Shown here: in pieces, positions 21,834 through 36,094 of the stretch
Layout: each line of letters opens with the position of its first letter
Position numbering within the stretch: position 1 is the stretch's first letter
Assembly: GCA_028829895.1 (NCBI GenBank)
Contig: CM054181.1
Coordinates: 15,036,001-15,100,000, forward strand
Origin: Sinotaia quadrata
Lineage: Eukaryota; Mollusca; Gastropoda; Architaenioglossa; Viviparidae
DNA length: 64,000 nt
Direction: 5' to 3'
The notes under the pieces: generated by a model
Databases searched by the model: none
What the model was told of the DNA's origin: nothing
Seen by the model: the letters and a program-made list of their open reading frames with translations, nothing else
Translations under genes and position numbers: made by a program

Positions 21834-24800
21834 CATCATCATCATCATCTGTCAACGAGTATAAAATATCTCCTGGATTCTGACGTCACATACGATGCAA
21901 CTCAAGTAAGATCTTATTAGCAGCAAATCACCACAAATTTATTAAGAATACCAGAATTCACCACAACCAGCACGCACTGACTGGTTGATACATGCGTTCA
22001 TTTTGCTTGCTTAAATATAATTTGCTGATGTCAATGTTAATCTTAATCACTTGAGTTAATGTTAGTCTTAATCATTTGAGCTTGCAAGGCTCAAATTTTC
22101 ATATTGCCACAAAAGTTAAGAATTTTAAACACTTTGGAGTTTTCTGAAGTAATACACATCTTCTAAGAACCAAAGATGGTTGCTAAATTACTGTTGGTGA
22201 AAACATATTTTAAATGGTGTATACTAAATTCAAATCCTGTTATAATTATTCAATTAAAGGCATAGTATTTTCAAAACTCATCACAAATCGAACAAAATGT
22301 ACAAATAAATTACTTGTCAAACAATCCAAATTTCACTGGTAAGAGTTCTTTTACCATAATTAGCAAACGAATTCGATGATTAAACTTTAGAATCATTATC
22401 TTAAATATCTTCTTATTTCTGAATGGATAAAGTGATTGAGAGTTGTGAAAGTTCTATTCTAGAAGCGTCCCATCCTCACCACCACCAAACCCAACCCCTA
22501 GTAGCTAAAAGTAAACTTATTACTGCAGAGATATGTTATGGTAAAAAGCACCAATCATATGTTAATGGCTAAGATAATTCAAATTTAACCTTTTTAAAAA
22601 AATGTCATTTGGAACTCGCTCATCTTGTGGATATGTGAATACTTTGAAAACTGTGTGTCGTTGAATGATGGGAGACGGCTATTAAAATACAATTCATACG
22701 TATTCCTGCAAAATATCAGATGGCTCCAAATAGTCCTCTACTAACCTTAAAAACAGTTAGTATTTAGCTCAAAACATAAAAAGGATATGTCATTCTGCCT
22801 CAATCTCGTCCTTAAGGGTACAGATTTGAATAGGGATAACCTGGTTTAAAACCATAAAATAAAAAGTGAGTGCAACAGGTATTTTTACACTATTACTAGA
22901 GGTCCTCTTTAATTAGGAGAAAATTATCTCCCCTACACCTGTGATAATTTGTACCCCTCAGCATGTGGGTGACGGACTGGAAGAGTACCCCTTGCACTCT
23001 CCCCAGAGTAATTTCCAGTATGTTAATGAACACTACAGAACAACTCTGACCAGGCACACGTCAAAACAGAGCAGTGAACACCCTCTAATAAAGGCCTATA
23101 ACACCCGTCTTATTAATTATTAAGCACCCACACTACTCTACCTATTTAACCTAGTTAAACAGGTCGAGGGTGTTGACAAATAAAGAAATAGAATTTATTA
23201 ACTAAACAATTAACTACGCACTACAAAGCAATTCAATATTGATCAAATACAAGTAATGACACATACAATGCAGACACACAAAAATGCACAAACAAATATG
23301 TACTTATGGATAGTTCATTAAAGTGTTAGGCCTGTAAAAAGCTGTCTTATTAACCGTTTATGATGGTGTTCTTGGAATCAACAATACTATCTATTAACAA
23401 AGTTAGTTCAGTTGATTACGTTCAGATGACATGAACAGGGTACATCACAAGATAGAAAGTGTCAAATAGTTTCATGAAAAAGGGTCTATGTGACCTGTAT
23501 GGGGTTTGTCTCTCTTTCCCCATTGTAGTAGATGACGTCATGACTTCATGGCTGGTCATCAGGCTTGCAAACAATGAGCACTGGTTGGCTTCACAAACTT
23601 GCAAAACGACATGCTGTGTACCATTTACCCATTTACAAGTGAAAACAGGTACATCAAGGTAGATGCAAAGTACCAAAGGTAGATGTAATTTTGCAAAAGA
23701 AATTTGCCAATGGTTAAGGCCTTTTCGCACAACTGGCTGCAGACTTGAATGAAGTTTCTCAGCAAGAGATTGTGAAAAAGATAATTTCCCACAACAAGGG
23801 TTTCCCCACTGTATTCTTTTAGCATTCATTGGTCAGCTCCAGCTGGATAGCAGATGGCCATTGGTTAACTATAATCGACCCGTGTGCAGCCACTGGCTGA
23901 CCCTAACTTGTTAACTTCTCTAGAATGCTTAGGTCATGAAGTAAGCCATTTATTCATAACAAGAAGCAGGCTCAAACATTCACAGGAATTTATGCTATTG
24001 AGTTCTGCTAGGAGTGATGTCCAGTTTCATTTAATTATGATAGTGCTCTGGGCAATGTCTAATAATCCGTTCTAGGAGGGTCCTGTTGTTTTTCACATTG
24101 TGTGTGTACTCAACATGCAGTGCACAATGTCTACTTAAAACATGTCATGTAAATGTAAGCAATATGAGCACGTGCTCCACAATTGTCACAAAAGGAGTAT
24201 TTAATAAATAAAAGTACAGATATGGATAGTATATATATATATATATTTGTCACAGTGAGTAGGCAGTAATTGTCACAAGCATATTGGCACAGAAATCAGT
24301 TTACTAAACACTTGCTCAACAGACCAAAGGTACAAATCTAATTTTCTTTACAGGGAGGTGGAAGAGCATACATAGGGTAAATGCGTGCTCAGCTCTGCAT
24401 ATGCTAGATTCTGGCTGTACACAGACCAGCCTCCGCCATTTTCGTCACACTTTACTTGCTAAAAAAAACAGTCGGAAAATTAACCAATTAAGTGTGAGCA
24501 AAATGGCAACCCATTATCGCTAGTTTGGAAGAGGGAAAACAAGATTCACTTCCGCCCATATTCGGCACTTCTAGAATACGATGCTATTTACCAAAGAACT
24601 TCAGACTCTACTCGCTTCTGCTCATAAATTCGACTCCTGCTGACTTCTTTCCTTGCATAAATTTCCTAATTTAATGTGGTTGTCTGAAAACCTAGGCTGT
24701 GTTGGGTATCAGTGGGATTTTATTTGTATCTTTCAACATAAATCAAACCCTTCTCTTCTTGTGGATCTCCCATTTATGAGTTTGCGTGTGAAGGATATAC

Positions 24801-25526
24801 AAGGAGATTCTGGATATGAGATCCGAACCCTGAGTCGAAGTATCAACTTATGGACAGGAAGTACGCCTATTGCCCAGGATAAAGGCAGAGCGTTTTGTAA
24901 TATGCATTTATCGCACAAACGGGTTTGTGTTTAACGTGCATATTATAACCTGATTGGTTCTACTATGAGTGTGTCATGCTTTTCTTAGCAATTACAACAC
25001 GTCACGTTAGTCTTACTGAACCAAATAACTATATCGGAATTTTTGTCCTGAGCATATAGAATGGAGGTTAAACCTAATTTTGGAGGTGAATGCATGGGTT
25101 TGAAATCCAACCCGTTGGACTTTCCCAATAGTACCTTCTCCCAATTGTTAGGGATTGTCGCTTAGCGATCGACCCAAAATTGAAGCACGCATACAGATCT
25201 TTGGATAAAAGCGTTAACATAAACAAACTTCACGTTATTATATTGTCCACTCCACTTACACCACGGTTCTATTTGCCTTGGAAAAATTCTAATTCAGCAC
25301 TCACCCACATACACACATCAATATACTCATAAACGACAAAATGGTTCTATGGCGGGCGACATTTTTCAAACGACACTTAGCGGGTGACAAGTGGCTAACG
25401 TCAACTAGCTACTTGACACAGGCCATGCAACAACTGGAGAACGGCAAGTGACTTGTGCATACATAATACGATATACGACATTTTGCTAAACAACAGAAAA
25501 AAACGTAAGTAATTACCTGATTTATT
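21834..25526. other. Non-repetitive non-coding stretch, possibly old transposon
   Basis: 3.7 kb largely free of tandem repeats, unlike its neighbours. Frames of 60-135 codons (for example 23829-23422, minus) show no domain, splice signals or codon bias that I recognise. A short (TA)n run lies near 24230-24246. Since a MULE-like exon lies immediately to the right, part of this stretch may belong to that element, but no inverted termini were found. Confidence 0.45.
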
Positions 25527-26066
25527 CTACAGATGTAAGTTATGTGCAATGCCTCGTAAAAATTCAGCAAATGTACGATTGCTGTAGTCGGCCACAACTT
25601 TGCTAATTCTTTCGTTTGTAGTGCGGTACACGCGTTTAGGTATGTAGGTTTGACCAGATAGCAACTGAACAGCTATAAGTCTGTGCAGTTCATTTTCCTG
25701 TTGATCCAGCAATTTCCACAGTGTAGGGTGAATGCATTGCAAGGAACTTTGAAAACCACAGTGCCAGCCTTCCACGCTGTTATTGGTGCGAGGCAATGAC
25801 TCAACTACACGTTGATTTACATTCCATAGCGTTAATGAAAATATTGGATTTCGGCGATTACCTTGTCTGTCAGGTCGTCTTATGAAGTTGTGTAACTCAA
25901 AGTAGTCAACTATGGGTTCAGCACGATCAGGATATCTAGCATCTATCAGGATGTCAAATGCGTCTACTGCTTCAGATACAGGAAGGAAAGCAATAGCAGT
26001 CAGCATGCATACAAAAAGCAAAAAGTCTTTCTGTGTAATCAGTTTGTAAAACCTGGTGCTGTTCAC
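25527..26066 (-). pseudogene. MULE-like transposase, C-terminal exon only
   Basis: An open minus-strand reading contains AIAFLPVSEAVDAFDIL, LWNVNQRVVESLPRTNNSVE, GWHCGFQSSL, ERISKVVADYSNR and FLRGIAHNL at the stop. LPRTNNSVEGWH and RGIAHNL are hallmarks of the C-terminal region of MULE-type (FLYWCH-associated) transposases in animal genomes, from memory of the family. A good acceptor, CTGATTACACAG, precedes KDFLLF at 26030, so this is probably the last coding exon rather than an ATG-started gene. No upstream DDE exons are seen in the kilobase before it, so the element is truncated or has a long intron. Inner reading is intact, suggesting modest age. Confidence 0.72.
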
Positions 26067-26884
26067 AGCATATTAATTCCTTTCAGTAAGTAATTTTGTC
26101 CATTTGAGTTTTGACTATTCCAACATATCTCTTCCGTTCAGTAAGTAATTAATCGTTGTTAGCAACTAAGAGGCAGAGATTGAGTCACAGTTTGTAGACA
26201 TTTACATTCGCGCGCGCACACACACACGCATATAATATAAAACCCTACTTCCAGCTTTGGGGAGACAATGCTTTAAAAAACCAGCATTATGTGGACCTCA
26301 GTGTATATATATATATGTGCTTTATTTTAAAGAACAGTTAAGTGGCAAAGAACATGTCTTACATCCTTGGAAAGAATGTACCGTATTTTGGCCTTAGCTG
26401 AAGAATTTATTTTAAAGAACAGTTAAGTGGCAAAGAACATGTCTTACATCCTTGAAAAGAATGTACCGTATTTTGGCCTTAGCTGAAGAATTGGTTAGAG
26501 GGACTGGGCATTTGAAAGGTTTAGTCCTGCATAATAGGTACCGGTCAATCAGCAGGAAAACCCACCATAGAAGCATAAACAATTGTGTACTGATGGACTG
26601 CCACTAGACCATGGCAAATAGCAGACTTCATGGCACTGAACCAGCTTAAGACCCATTATAGGGTGTAAGAGAATTTAATTTAAACCATATACAAAAAGGA
26701 ATAAATACACGAACAGCCTAAAATCACTACTTCCAGTTTGACCTTTTCATGAGCAAGGGAATATCCATTAACTATGCCACACTTAAAAGAAATAGATAGT
26801 TAAAACACTTTGACTACGAAAATAAAAATAGGATGGACGATTTGATTTCGTTCATAATGTATAAAGAAACACCCTTAAGGAAGG
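26067..26884 (+). repeat. Non-coding with an 85-bp tandem duplication (26322-26492)
   Basis: Two near-identical copies contain TTTAAAGAACAGTTAAGTGG, GCAAAGAACATGTCTTACAT and TTTTGGCCTTAGCTGAAGAA. A (CA)n tract is near 26216-26228 and a (TA)n near 26305. Nothing else recognised. Confidence 0.8.
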
Positions 26885-28009
26885 TACTCTCTTATTCAAA
26901 ATTTTCTAGAAATAAAGAGAGCATTCGTCTTTAAAACTAGCACAACTTTCATTTATTCCACTTATTCCACTCTTATTCGAAATTTTCTAGAAATAAAGAG
27001 AGCATTAGTCTTTAAAACTAGCACAACTTTCATTTACTCCAGGGATTCCACTCTTATTCGAAATTTTCTAGGAAAAATATAAATGCTCCACTTTATTTAA
27101 GTTTTTATAGAGAAATGCAATGCTCCACTTTATTCAAGCATTTTTAAAGACAAAATAAGTGCTCCACTTTATTCAAGCATTTTTAAAAGAATATCAATGC
27201 TTCATTTAATCCGAGATGATCTTTTTAGAGTAAATCAATGGTGCATTTTATTCAAGATTTTCTAGAGTAAATCAGTGGTACATTTTATTCAAGATTTTCT
27301 AGAGTAAATCAGTGGTGCATTTTATTCAAGATTTTCTAGAGTAAACCAGTGCTACATTTTATTCAAGATTTTCTAGAGTAAACCGTGGTACATTTTATTC
27401 AAGATTTTCTAGAGTAAACCGTGGTACATTTTATTCAAGATTTTCTAGAGTAAACCAGTGCTACATTTTATTCAAGATTTTCTAGAGTAAACCAGTGCTA
27501 CATTTTATTCAAGATTTTCTAGAGTAAACCAGTGGTACATTTTATTCAAGATTTTCTAGAGTAAATCAGTGCTACATTTTATTCAAGATTTTCTAGAGTA
27601 AACCAGTGGTATATTTTAGTCAAGATTTTCTAGAGGAAATCAATGCTACATTTTATTCAAGATCTTCCAGAGTAAACCAGTGGTATATTTTAGTCAAGAT
27701 TTTCCATAGAAACCAGTGGTACATTTTATTCAAGATTTTCTAGAGAAAATCAGTGCTTCACTTTATTCATGACTTTCCCAAAAACAAACAATACTCAACT
27801 GTATTCAAAGTCTTTTAGAAACAAAAATTACTCCGCTGAACTCGAGGTTTCCCAGATTTAAGCAGTATTTCCTTTTTAAGGAGGTTTCTAAACAATATTC
27901 ACCTTTACTCAAGATTTCTAAAAGTAAACAATACTCACCTTTACTCAAGGTTTCTAAAAGTAAACAATATTCACCTTTACTCAAGGTTTCTAAAAGCAAA
28001 CAGTACTCA
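26885..28009 (-). repeat. 1.1-kb minisatellite abutting a splice donor
   Basis: About 25-30 units of 36-40 bp in three sub-blocks. On the minus strand, the block next to the exon (27785-28009) has units GTGAGTATTGTTTACTTTTAG plus AAACCTTGAGTAAAG. The middle block (about 27080-27780) has GGTTTACTCTAGAAAA plus TCTTGAATAAAATG. The distal block (26885-27080) has TTTCTAGAAAATTTTGAATA. The shared core TCTAGAAAA-CTTGA-TAAA shows a common origin. The first GTGAGT is the donor of the exon ending at 28011. Confidence 0.85.
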
Positions 28010-28010
28010 C

Positions 28011-28418
28011 TTTTAATGGAGCTTTTCGACTGCGAGACTCGAAGGCTCGGTCCGACGAAACCCCGGAGCTCGAACGGGCGTCACCGTGTGCCAGTAGTTG
28101 TTTGCCATTCTTGTTCAAATCTTTGATCCTGGGCTCCGTGTGCAGTGGGAAAGCTTTCCCAGGTGTTATCTGCTGTAAGGGGTCTTCTTTAGGAAAACTA
28201 ACTAGACCCTTGCTGCTGCTGTCATCAGACTTTTGTTCCAAGTCAGGCTTCAGAGTTTTGCCTTTCTGAGAGAGTCGACGTTGTTGGGGGCGAAAACTGG
28301 AGTAGTGTACTTCTGGGTGGTTGTCCGTTAAGAAATCGGTAAGCGTCCTGCCATGCAAGATGTTCTTGGTTATTCTACCCAATGCATCGTTTTCTTGTGG
28401 ATGTCTCACGACCTCCAT
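28011..28418 (-). CDS. First coding exon of an unidentified gene
   Basis: Translation starts at ATG 28418-28416 in good context (GCAAGATGG), five bases after an acceptor (TTTATCGCAG/G). It runs 136 codons in phase 0 to a strong donor, AAA/GTGAGT, at 28011/28010. The protein begins MEVVRHPQENDALGR, has a possible short folded part (ITKNILHGRTLTDFL to VHYSSFRPQQRRL) and then a Ser/Lys/Asp-rich, probably disordered stretch ending ESRSRKAPLK. No signal peptide or membrane span. I do not recognise the family. Splice signals at both ends and unique sequence against a background of arrays support a real exon. Downstream exons should lie at lower coordinates but none could be assigned. The intron begins directly with a minisatellite carrying copies of the donor. 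Confidence 0.6.
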
Positions 28419-28423
28419 CTTGC

Positions 28424-29160
28424 CTGCGATAAACGATTATTACTGAATTCAGTTAAGCTGTCAGTCGAAGGGTGGTGGCAGTGGCGATGGAGATTGTGAT
28501 GAATATAGTAATTCTCGTAGGAGCAGTGTTGATGATGGTTATGTATATGATGTCGCTAGTGTAATGACTGTTTTTAATGATGGTGGTGATAACAACAGTG
28601 CTGATGATGGCGTTGCTCAAGCGATAGGGTTAAAGAGGACTGATGGAAATTTCGATGGCAGTGGTAGTGGCAGTGGTGGTGGTGGATAGTGGCAATAGAT
28701 TTGATGTGATGATGGTTTTAAACCATTGCCTGTGATCGTAGTGATTGAGGGCAGTGGTGGCGATGCTGGTGTTAATGATGTTAGGAAATGAACGGAATAG
28801 AACTATAGAAGTGAATTTCGCTGAAACAGACCCAAAGGAACACTTTCATATTGTTCATTCCGAAAGTGATTTTGAAATTACAAAAATATACTATCAAATT
28901 AGGAAGCCAAAATATCTGCTCAAGTCTGGCACCTGAACATATTTAGAAATCGCAGTATTCAAGCACTTCCTCTAATTCGGTAGCAGATGTCGATTAGGAG
29001 TTCATAAACAGAAATTTGCCTTTTATCAACAAAAATTACCTCTTTATAGAAAAAAAGCTTTACATTTTTTGCATATGAATTTCACGGACATATTTTGTTG
29101 TCATTGGGGCAAACTTGCTAAAATGTACAACCCACATTCAATGAATTGCCTGTTCTACTT
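28424..29160. other. Non-coding; GAT/GGT-rich
   Basis: Imperfect GATGGTGGTGAT-type simple sequence at about 28470-28770 followed by AT-rich unique sequence. The part just above 28424 would be an intron of the gene whose exon ends there. Confidence 0.5.
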
Positions 29161-29164
29161 CACA

Positions 29165-29572
29165 GATTGGTATTATATTTAATATTTCTAACTTGAAATA
29201 GATTGGTGTTTATTTAATATTTCTAACTTGACCTAGATTGGTGTTTATTTAATATTTCTAACTTGACACAGATTAGTGTTTATTTAATATTTCTAACTTG
29301 ACATAAATTGGTGTTTATTTAATATTTCTAACTTGACCTAGATTGCTGTTTATTTAATATTCTAACTTGACACAGATTGGTGTTTATTTAATATTTCTAA
29401 CTTGACACAGATTAGTGTTTATTTAATATTTCTAACTTGACACAGATTAGTGTTTATTCATTATTCAATATTTCTAACTTGACACGGATTTGTCTGTATT
29501 CATTATTCAATATTTCTAACTTGACACGGATTTGTCTGTATTCATTATTTAATATTTCTAACTTGACACTTA
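29165..29572 (+). repeat. 35-36-bp minisatellite, about 11 copies
   Basis: Units of TTGGTGTTTATTTAATATTT plus CTAACTTGACACAGA. Each unit holds a CTAAC branch-point-like motif followed by CACAG. Sequence between 29573 and 29870 has no gene. Confidence 0.92.
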
Positions 29573-29862
29573 CGCTTTGTATAAATTGTAAACAATATGT
29601 CATAAGCTTGCAATATGTGCAATAGAAGTTTGGTCATTTCCCTTTTAGTTTCTCATTGTCAGCGAGTTTTCAGTCGGTTGTTTGGTTGTTAAGCAACTGA
29701 ACCATTAATATACCAATGGTGTCTTCGGACAAATTAATCAATACCCCTCTGTTTAGTTGTTTTGTGTCAGTTCAGTCAAATTATAAAATAGTAAAACATT
29801 CCTTTCATTCATAAAATAGTTCCCTCATCATTCTATTCACAGTCGGTTTCTAATTATAAAAG

Positions 29863-29867
29863 ATGAA

Positions 29868-29936
<69 letters not shown>

Positions 29937-29949
29937 CACACAAACACAA

Positions 29950-29980
<31 letters not shown>

Positions 29981-30400
29981 TACATTTTTTTATTATATAT
30001 ATATGCTCTTTCACTCACACTCATACAACACACATACACTCGCACGCTCACATATTCCACGTACACCTATCACACACACACATACACACACAAATAAACT
30101 AAGCACAAATATTCAAACACGCGCACACACAAACAAAGGTCACACATACTTCCAACACATAATCACGCAGTACTCGCACACATTCGCACACACACATCTC
30201 ACATACTCTGATTCATACAATCGACATAATCGCATACACAGTCGCATACGCACACGCACACACACACAGACACATAAAGCTCATACACATATTCCCAACA
30301 CATAATCACGCAGCACTCACACACACACACACATATTCACATACACGTCCCACATACTCAGGTTCACACACAACATAATCGCATACACACGCTCGCGCGC
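29863..30400 (+). repeat. (CA)n microsatellite and cryptic CA-rich region
   Basis: A nearly pure (CA)n tract runs about 29868-29976, then an imperfect CA-rich region to 30400 with a repeated block (ACACATAATCACGCAG) near 30158 and 30299. Frames here are His-Thr or Cys-Val artefacts. Confidence 0.95.
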
Positions 30401-30837
30401 TTACCCACATACAAACAGACTAGGTCATTACGACCGTGTAAGATACTACAGTGGGTCAGCACACGCAATAAAAGTTCTTAACATAGAAAAAACGTTTTCT
30501 TTCAGTTGAATTGTGCAATCCCTTTTTTGTGCGACCTCTCATGTTCATTGAAAACTAATTCCATAAGACGAGTGCTAAACTCTTGAATAGTCACATGAAA
30601 TTTGTAATAATAATCGACAAACCATTGACTATATGCATCTCTCATTTATTCAGTTTGAAAAGCAACCTGCCAGAACGGTAGGTATTGATTCAAAACCATC
30701 CGACCACGAATTCAGTGTTTTTCATGTGTCGGCAGGAGTTCGTGTGTGTCAAAACGTGTGTGTGTGTGCGTGCATAGATCTGTGCGTATGTGTATATTTC
30801 TGTCCTCTTTGCGTACGTCTGTACAAAGTAACACAAA

Positions 30838-31350
30838 GATTAAAATACAGCGTAAAGAACTGTCATCAATTAAAATACTACCTAAAGAACTGTCATCAAT
30901 TAAAATACTGTGTAAAGAACTGTCATCAATTAAAATACTGTGTAAAGAACTGTCATCAATTAAAATACTGTGTAAAGAACTGTCATCAATTAAAATACTG
31001 TGTAAAGAACTGTCATCAATTAAAATACTGTGTAAAGAACTGTCATCAATTAAAATACTACGTAAAGAACTAACAACATCAATTAAAATACTATATAAAT
31101 AACTAAAAATATGATTTAAAATACATGTACTATGTAAATAACAAAGATCAATAAATCTATTACGTAAATACTTAACAATATCAATTAAAATACTACGTAA
31201 ATAACAAACATCAATTAAGTACTATGTAAATAACTAAAATTATTATTTAATACTATGTAAATAACAAACAACAATTAAGTACTATGTAAATATATAACAA
31301 TATTAATTAAAATACTACGTAAATAACTAACAATTTGTGGTGGAGTATAT
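30838..31350 (+). repeat. 30-bp minisatellite, 8 clean copies then decayed copies
   Basis: Clean units of TAAAATACTGTGTAAAGAAC plus TGTCATCAAT to about 31080, then AT-rich relatives (ACTACGTAAATAACTAACAA) to 31350 and again at about 31675-31760. A unit divisible by three keeps plus frames open (QLKYCVKNCH repeats), an artefact. Confidence 0.9.
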
Positions 31351-32556
31351 TTGTCTATCCCTATTTCTAGAATTAATTTTTATCTAAATTGTTGAAGTGA
31401 CCCGACCTTGGGCACTTCTTATGGTATTTTTTTGTAAGTGGAAGAGTTGGAGTAAACAACTCGAGAATGTGCTAGAAATTGATGCAATTCAACCAGTTCC
31501 AACTGAATGAGTAGTTTTTATTATCCAATAGTTAAGATTTACGAGAACGAGACCAGCCAATGGGCTGAATCAAAGGTTTACCTACTGTAGAGAATTCTAT
31601 TGTCTAATCATTTGAATTTGGAGTGGCAAAAGTCTGGTCATGAAAGGCGGCTGTTAGCTTAATCATAACCATTAATATAAATTAAGTACTACATAAATAA
31701 GTAACAATATCAATTAAAATGCTACGTAAATATCTAACAATATCAATATTCAAATACATTGTCCTTAATATGTATTCTATAACATCAATGATAATATAAC
31801 AGAAATTTTTTTTATAAAAAAAAAAACACATTTTTTTCCTAGTGATGAAACCAGAGAGAGTATGTTAAAAGTTTTCTCATTCCTTTTTTTTTAAAGGATT
31901 TAATAATTGTTCAGTTTAAGGAAACGTTGCACATAAACACACGCGTAAGCAAACGCTTTTATTTATAATGCCTTCTTTTGCACCCTCTCTTTATCTTATC
32001 TCCCTACCCGTCTACCTCCACCCCCGAATTGTGAGTCTGTCCAGATCTGTTATAATCTCTATCAATATTGACCTTTTTCAACGTTCTTTCTGTAGGAAAT
32101 TGTTTGTTATCTCTACTGACCCATGGCTTTCTTTGTTCGTTGTCGTCATTTCTTTAAAACAAATGTCGATAACAGTTATATCAGTTGCCTGCCCATCTGT
32201 TGCCACTCTGATCCACAGGCTAAAAGTGTTTCAGTAGCATTGTTCATATGTCTTGTCAGGTAGCAGTTGGATGAAATCGCTGTGTGTGTCCTGGGCCATT
32301 TGAAATTTGTCATTAGGTCACGTGGCTGTGTGCGTAACTTGTGCGTTTAAATGGATGTGTGTATATTGTGTACACCTTTGTATTTATTTACTTTCTTTAA
32401 AAGCATATATTAATTACAGGTTTTAAAAGATATATTTACTTATAAAACTAGCTTATGTTAATTGCTTTTTTTAATTTTTCATTACTTAGGTTCTTTCCGT
32501 GTAGCAATTTTAAACTAGATATTTTATATTCGTTTCGATTTTTTTTTTATTTGCAG
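31351..32556. other. Non-coding upstream of the galactosyltransferase
   Basis: Unique sequence apart from the array relic near 31675-31760. The final bases (polypyrimidine tract then TTTGCAG at 32550-32556) form a splice acceptor just before the coding exon, so this stretch includes intron and, further left, possibly the 5-prime UTR exon and promoter, which I could not place. Confidence 0.5.
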
Positions 32557-32563
32557 TCTCAGA

Positions 32564-33619
32564 ATGCCCAAACCTTGGCCGCGTAAATCACTTAAACACA
32601 TTGTCTGCCTGATGCTCTCCCTTGGATCCTTCTACGTGTTCCTTCCCCTGTTGCAGCAGCTTTTACCGCCATCTTCCGTCCTCACATTCACCACGGTCAG
32701 CGATTCCTTTTGGCTGTATCTACTTGGAAGCGCCGAATACTTCAAGCCAAGGAGCAAAATCATCTCCCCCTTGCGCGCACTGCTCCTCAGCCCGGACAGG
32801 AAATGCGAGGAATCTACCTACCTCGTCATTATCGTTCCTTCTCCACCCAAAGACGGCGAGTGGCGGACAGTGATTCGAAAGACGTGGGGCCAAGCGGTCA
32901 AAAGAAACCAGTGGCCCAACGCTTTACTGCCTGCTAAAGTGGAGATCTTTTTCATCCTAGGAACCAGCAGCAACAGCCAGCATCAAGAGTCGGTCAGAAC
33001 AGAGGCCCAAGATAATTCGGACATCATCGTAGGGGATTTCGAGGACTCCTACAGGAATTTGACATTGAAATCCCTAACCGGCTTGTACTGGATAAACCAG
33101 TCCTGTTCCAAAGCCAAGTTCGTCATGAAAATGGACCAAGACACCGTGGTGGATCTCCCGCGCTTGCTGGACTTTTTGATCAAACACGAGCAGCAGCTGA
33201 AGAACTCCGTCATCGGCAAGATGCACCAGTCCTCAAAGGTCATAATGGAAGGGAAGTGGGCGGTCACGCAAGAGGAGTACCCTATATCCATGTACCCCAC
33301 TTTCGCTGGGGGTCCGTGCTATCTTCTGTCCGCCGACACCGTTCCGCGCCTAGTCAACCTTTCTCAGTATATGCCTTTCTTTCACTTGGAGGACGTGGTG
33401 GTCACTGGGATTTTGGCCAAAATCCTGGGCCTACATAGGTGCAACGTGGCCCAGCTGCAAAACTTCTACGAGGGCGAGTCGCTCTGCATCCTGGTGCAGG
33501 AGAAGAAAACTCAGCTCAGCTTAACGCAGTTGTCGTCCGCGGAAATTCAGTACGTATGGGAGACAATCAAGAACAACACTTGCCCCAAGTCTGAATTGAA
33601 GAAAAAAGTTACTAGGTAG
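32564..33619 (+). CDS. Beta-1,3-galactosyltransferase-like glycosyltransferase (GT31)
   Basis: Intact 351-codon single coding exon; ATG lies seven bases after an acceptor, so an untranslated exon is expected upstream. It is predicted to add beta-1,3-linked galactose or N-acetylhexosamine to glycans in the Golgi lumen. A short cytosolic N-terminus is followed by a signal anchor (about residues 12-34) and stem. GT31 motifs appear in order: RTVIRKTWG (101-109), DIIVGDFEDSYRNLTLKSL (153-171), the metal/UDP-binding DxD as DQD in KMDQDTVVD (189-197), KWAVTQEEYP (231-240), YPTFAGGPCYLLS (244-256) and EDVVVTGILA (276-285). Four N-glycosylation sequons (NLT, NQS, NLS, NNT). Cysteines 181, 252, 293, 308 and 340 fit family disulfides. 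Acceptor specificity cannot be told from sequence; the family is often expanded in invertebrates. Confidence 0.92.
   Translation: MPKPWPRKSLKHIVCLMLSLGSFYVFLPLLQQLLPPSSVLTFTTVSDSFWLYLLGSAEYFKPRSKIISPLRALLLSPDRKCEESTYLVIIVPSPPKDGEWRTVIRKTWGQAVKRNQWPNALLPAKVEIFFILGTSSNSQHQESVRTEAQDNSDIIVGDFEDSYRNLTLKSLTGLYWINQSCSKAKFVMKMDQDTVVDLPRLLDFLIKHEQQLKNSVIGKMHQSSKVIMEGKWAVTQEEYPISMYPTFAGGPCYLLSADTVPRLVNLSQYMPFFHLEDVVVTGILAKILGLHRCNVAQLQNFYEGESLCILVQEKKTQLSLTQLSSAEIQYVWETIKNNTCPKSELKKKVTR

Positions 33620-36094
<2,475 letters not shown>

Noticed and set aside
22831..22840. TAGGGATAAC, resembling the start of the I-SceI recognition site or the conserved large-subunit rRNA segment
   Set aside because: Only ten bases agree and neither the following bases nor the flanks match an rRNA gene.
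23422..23829. 135-codon minus-strand frame
   Set aside because: No domain, no splice signals, ordinary composition; too weak to call a gene.
30633..31102. Two overlapping plus frames with QLKYCVKNCH and KELSSIKILC repeats
   Set aside because: Both come from one 30-bp minisatellite in different frames.
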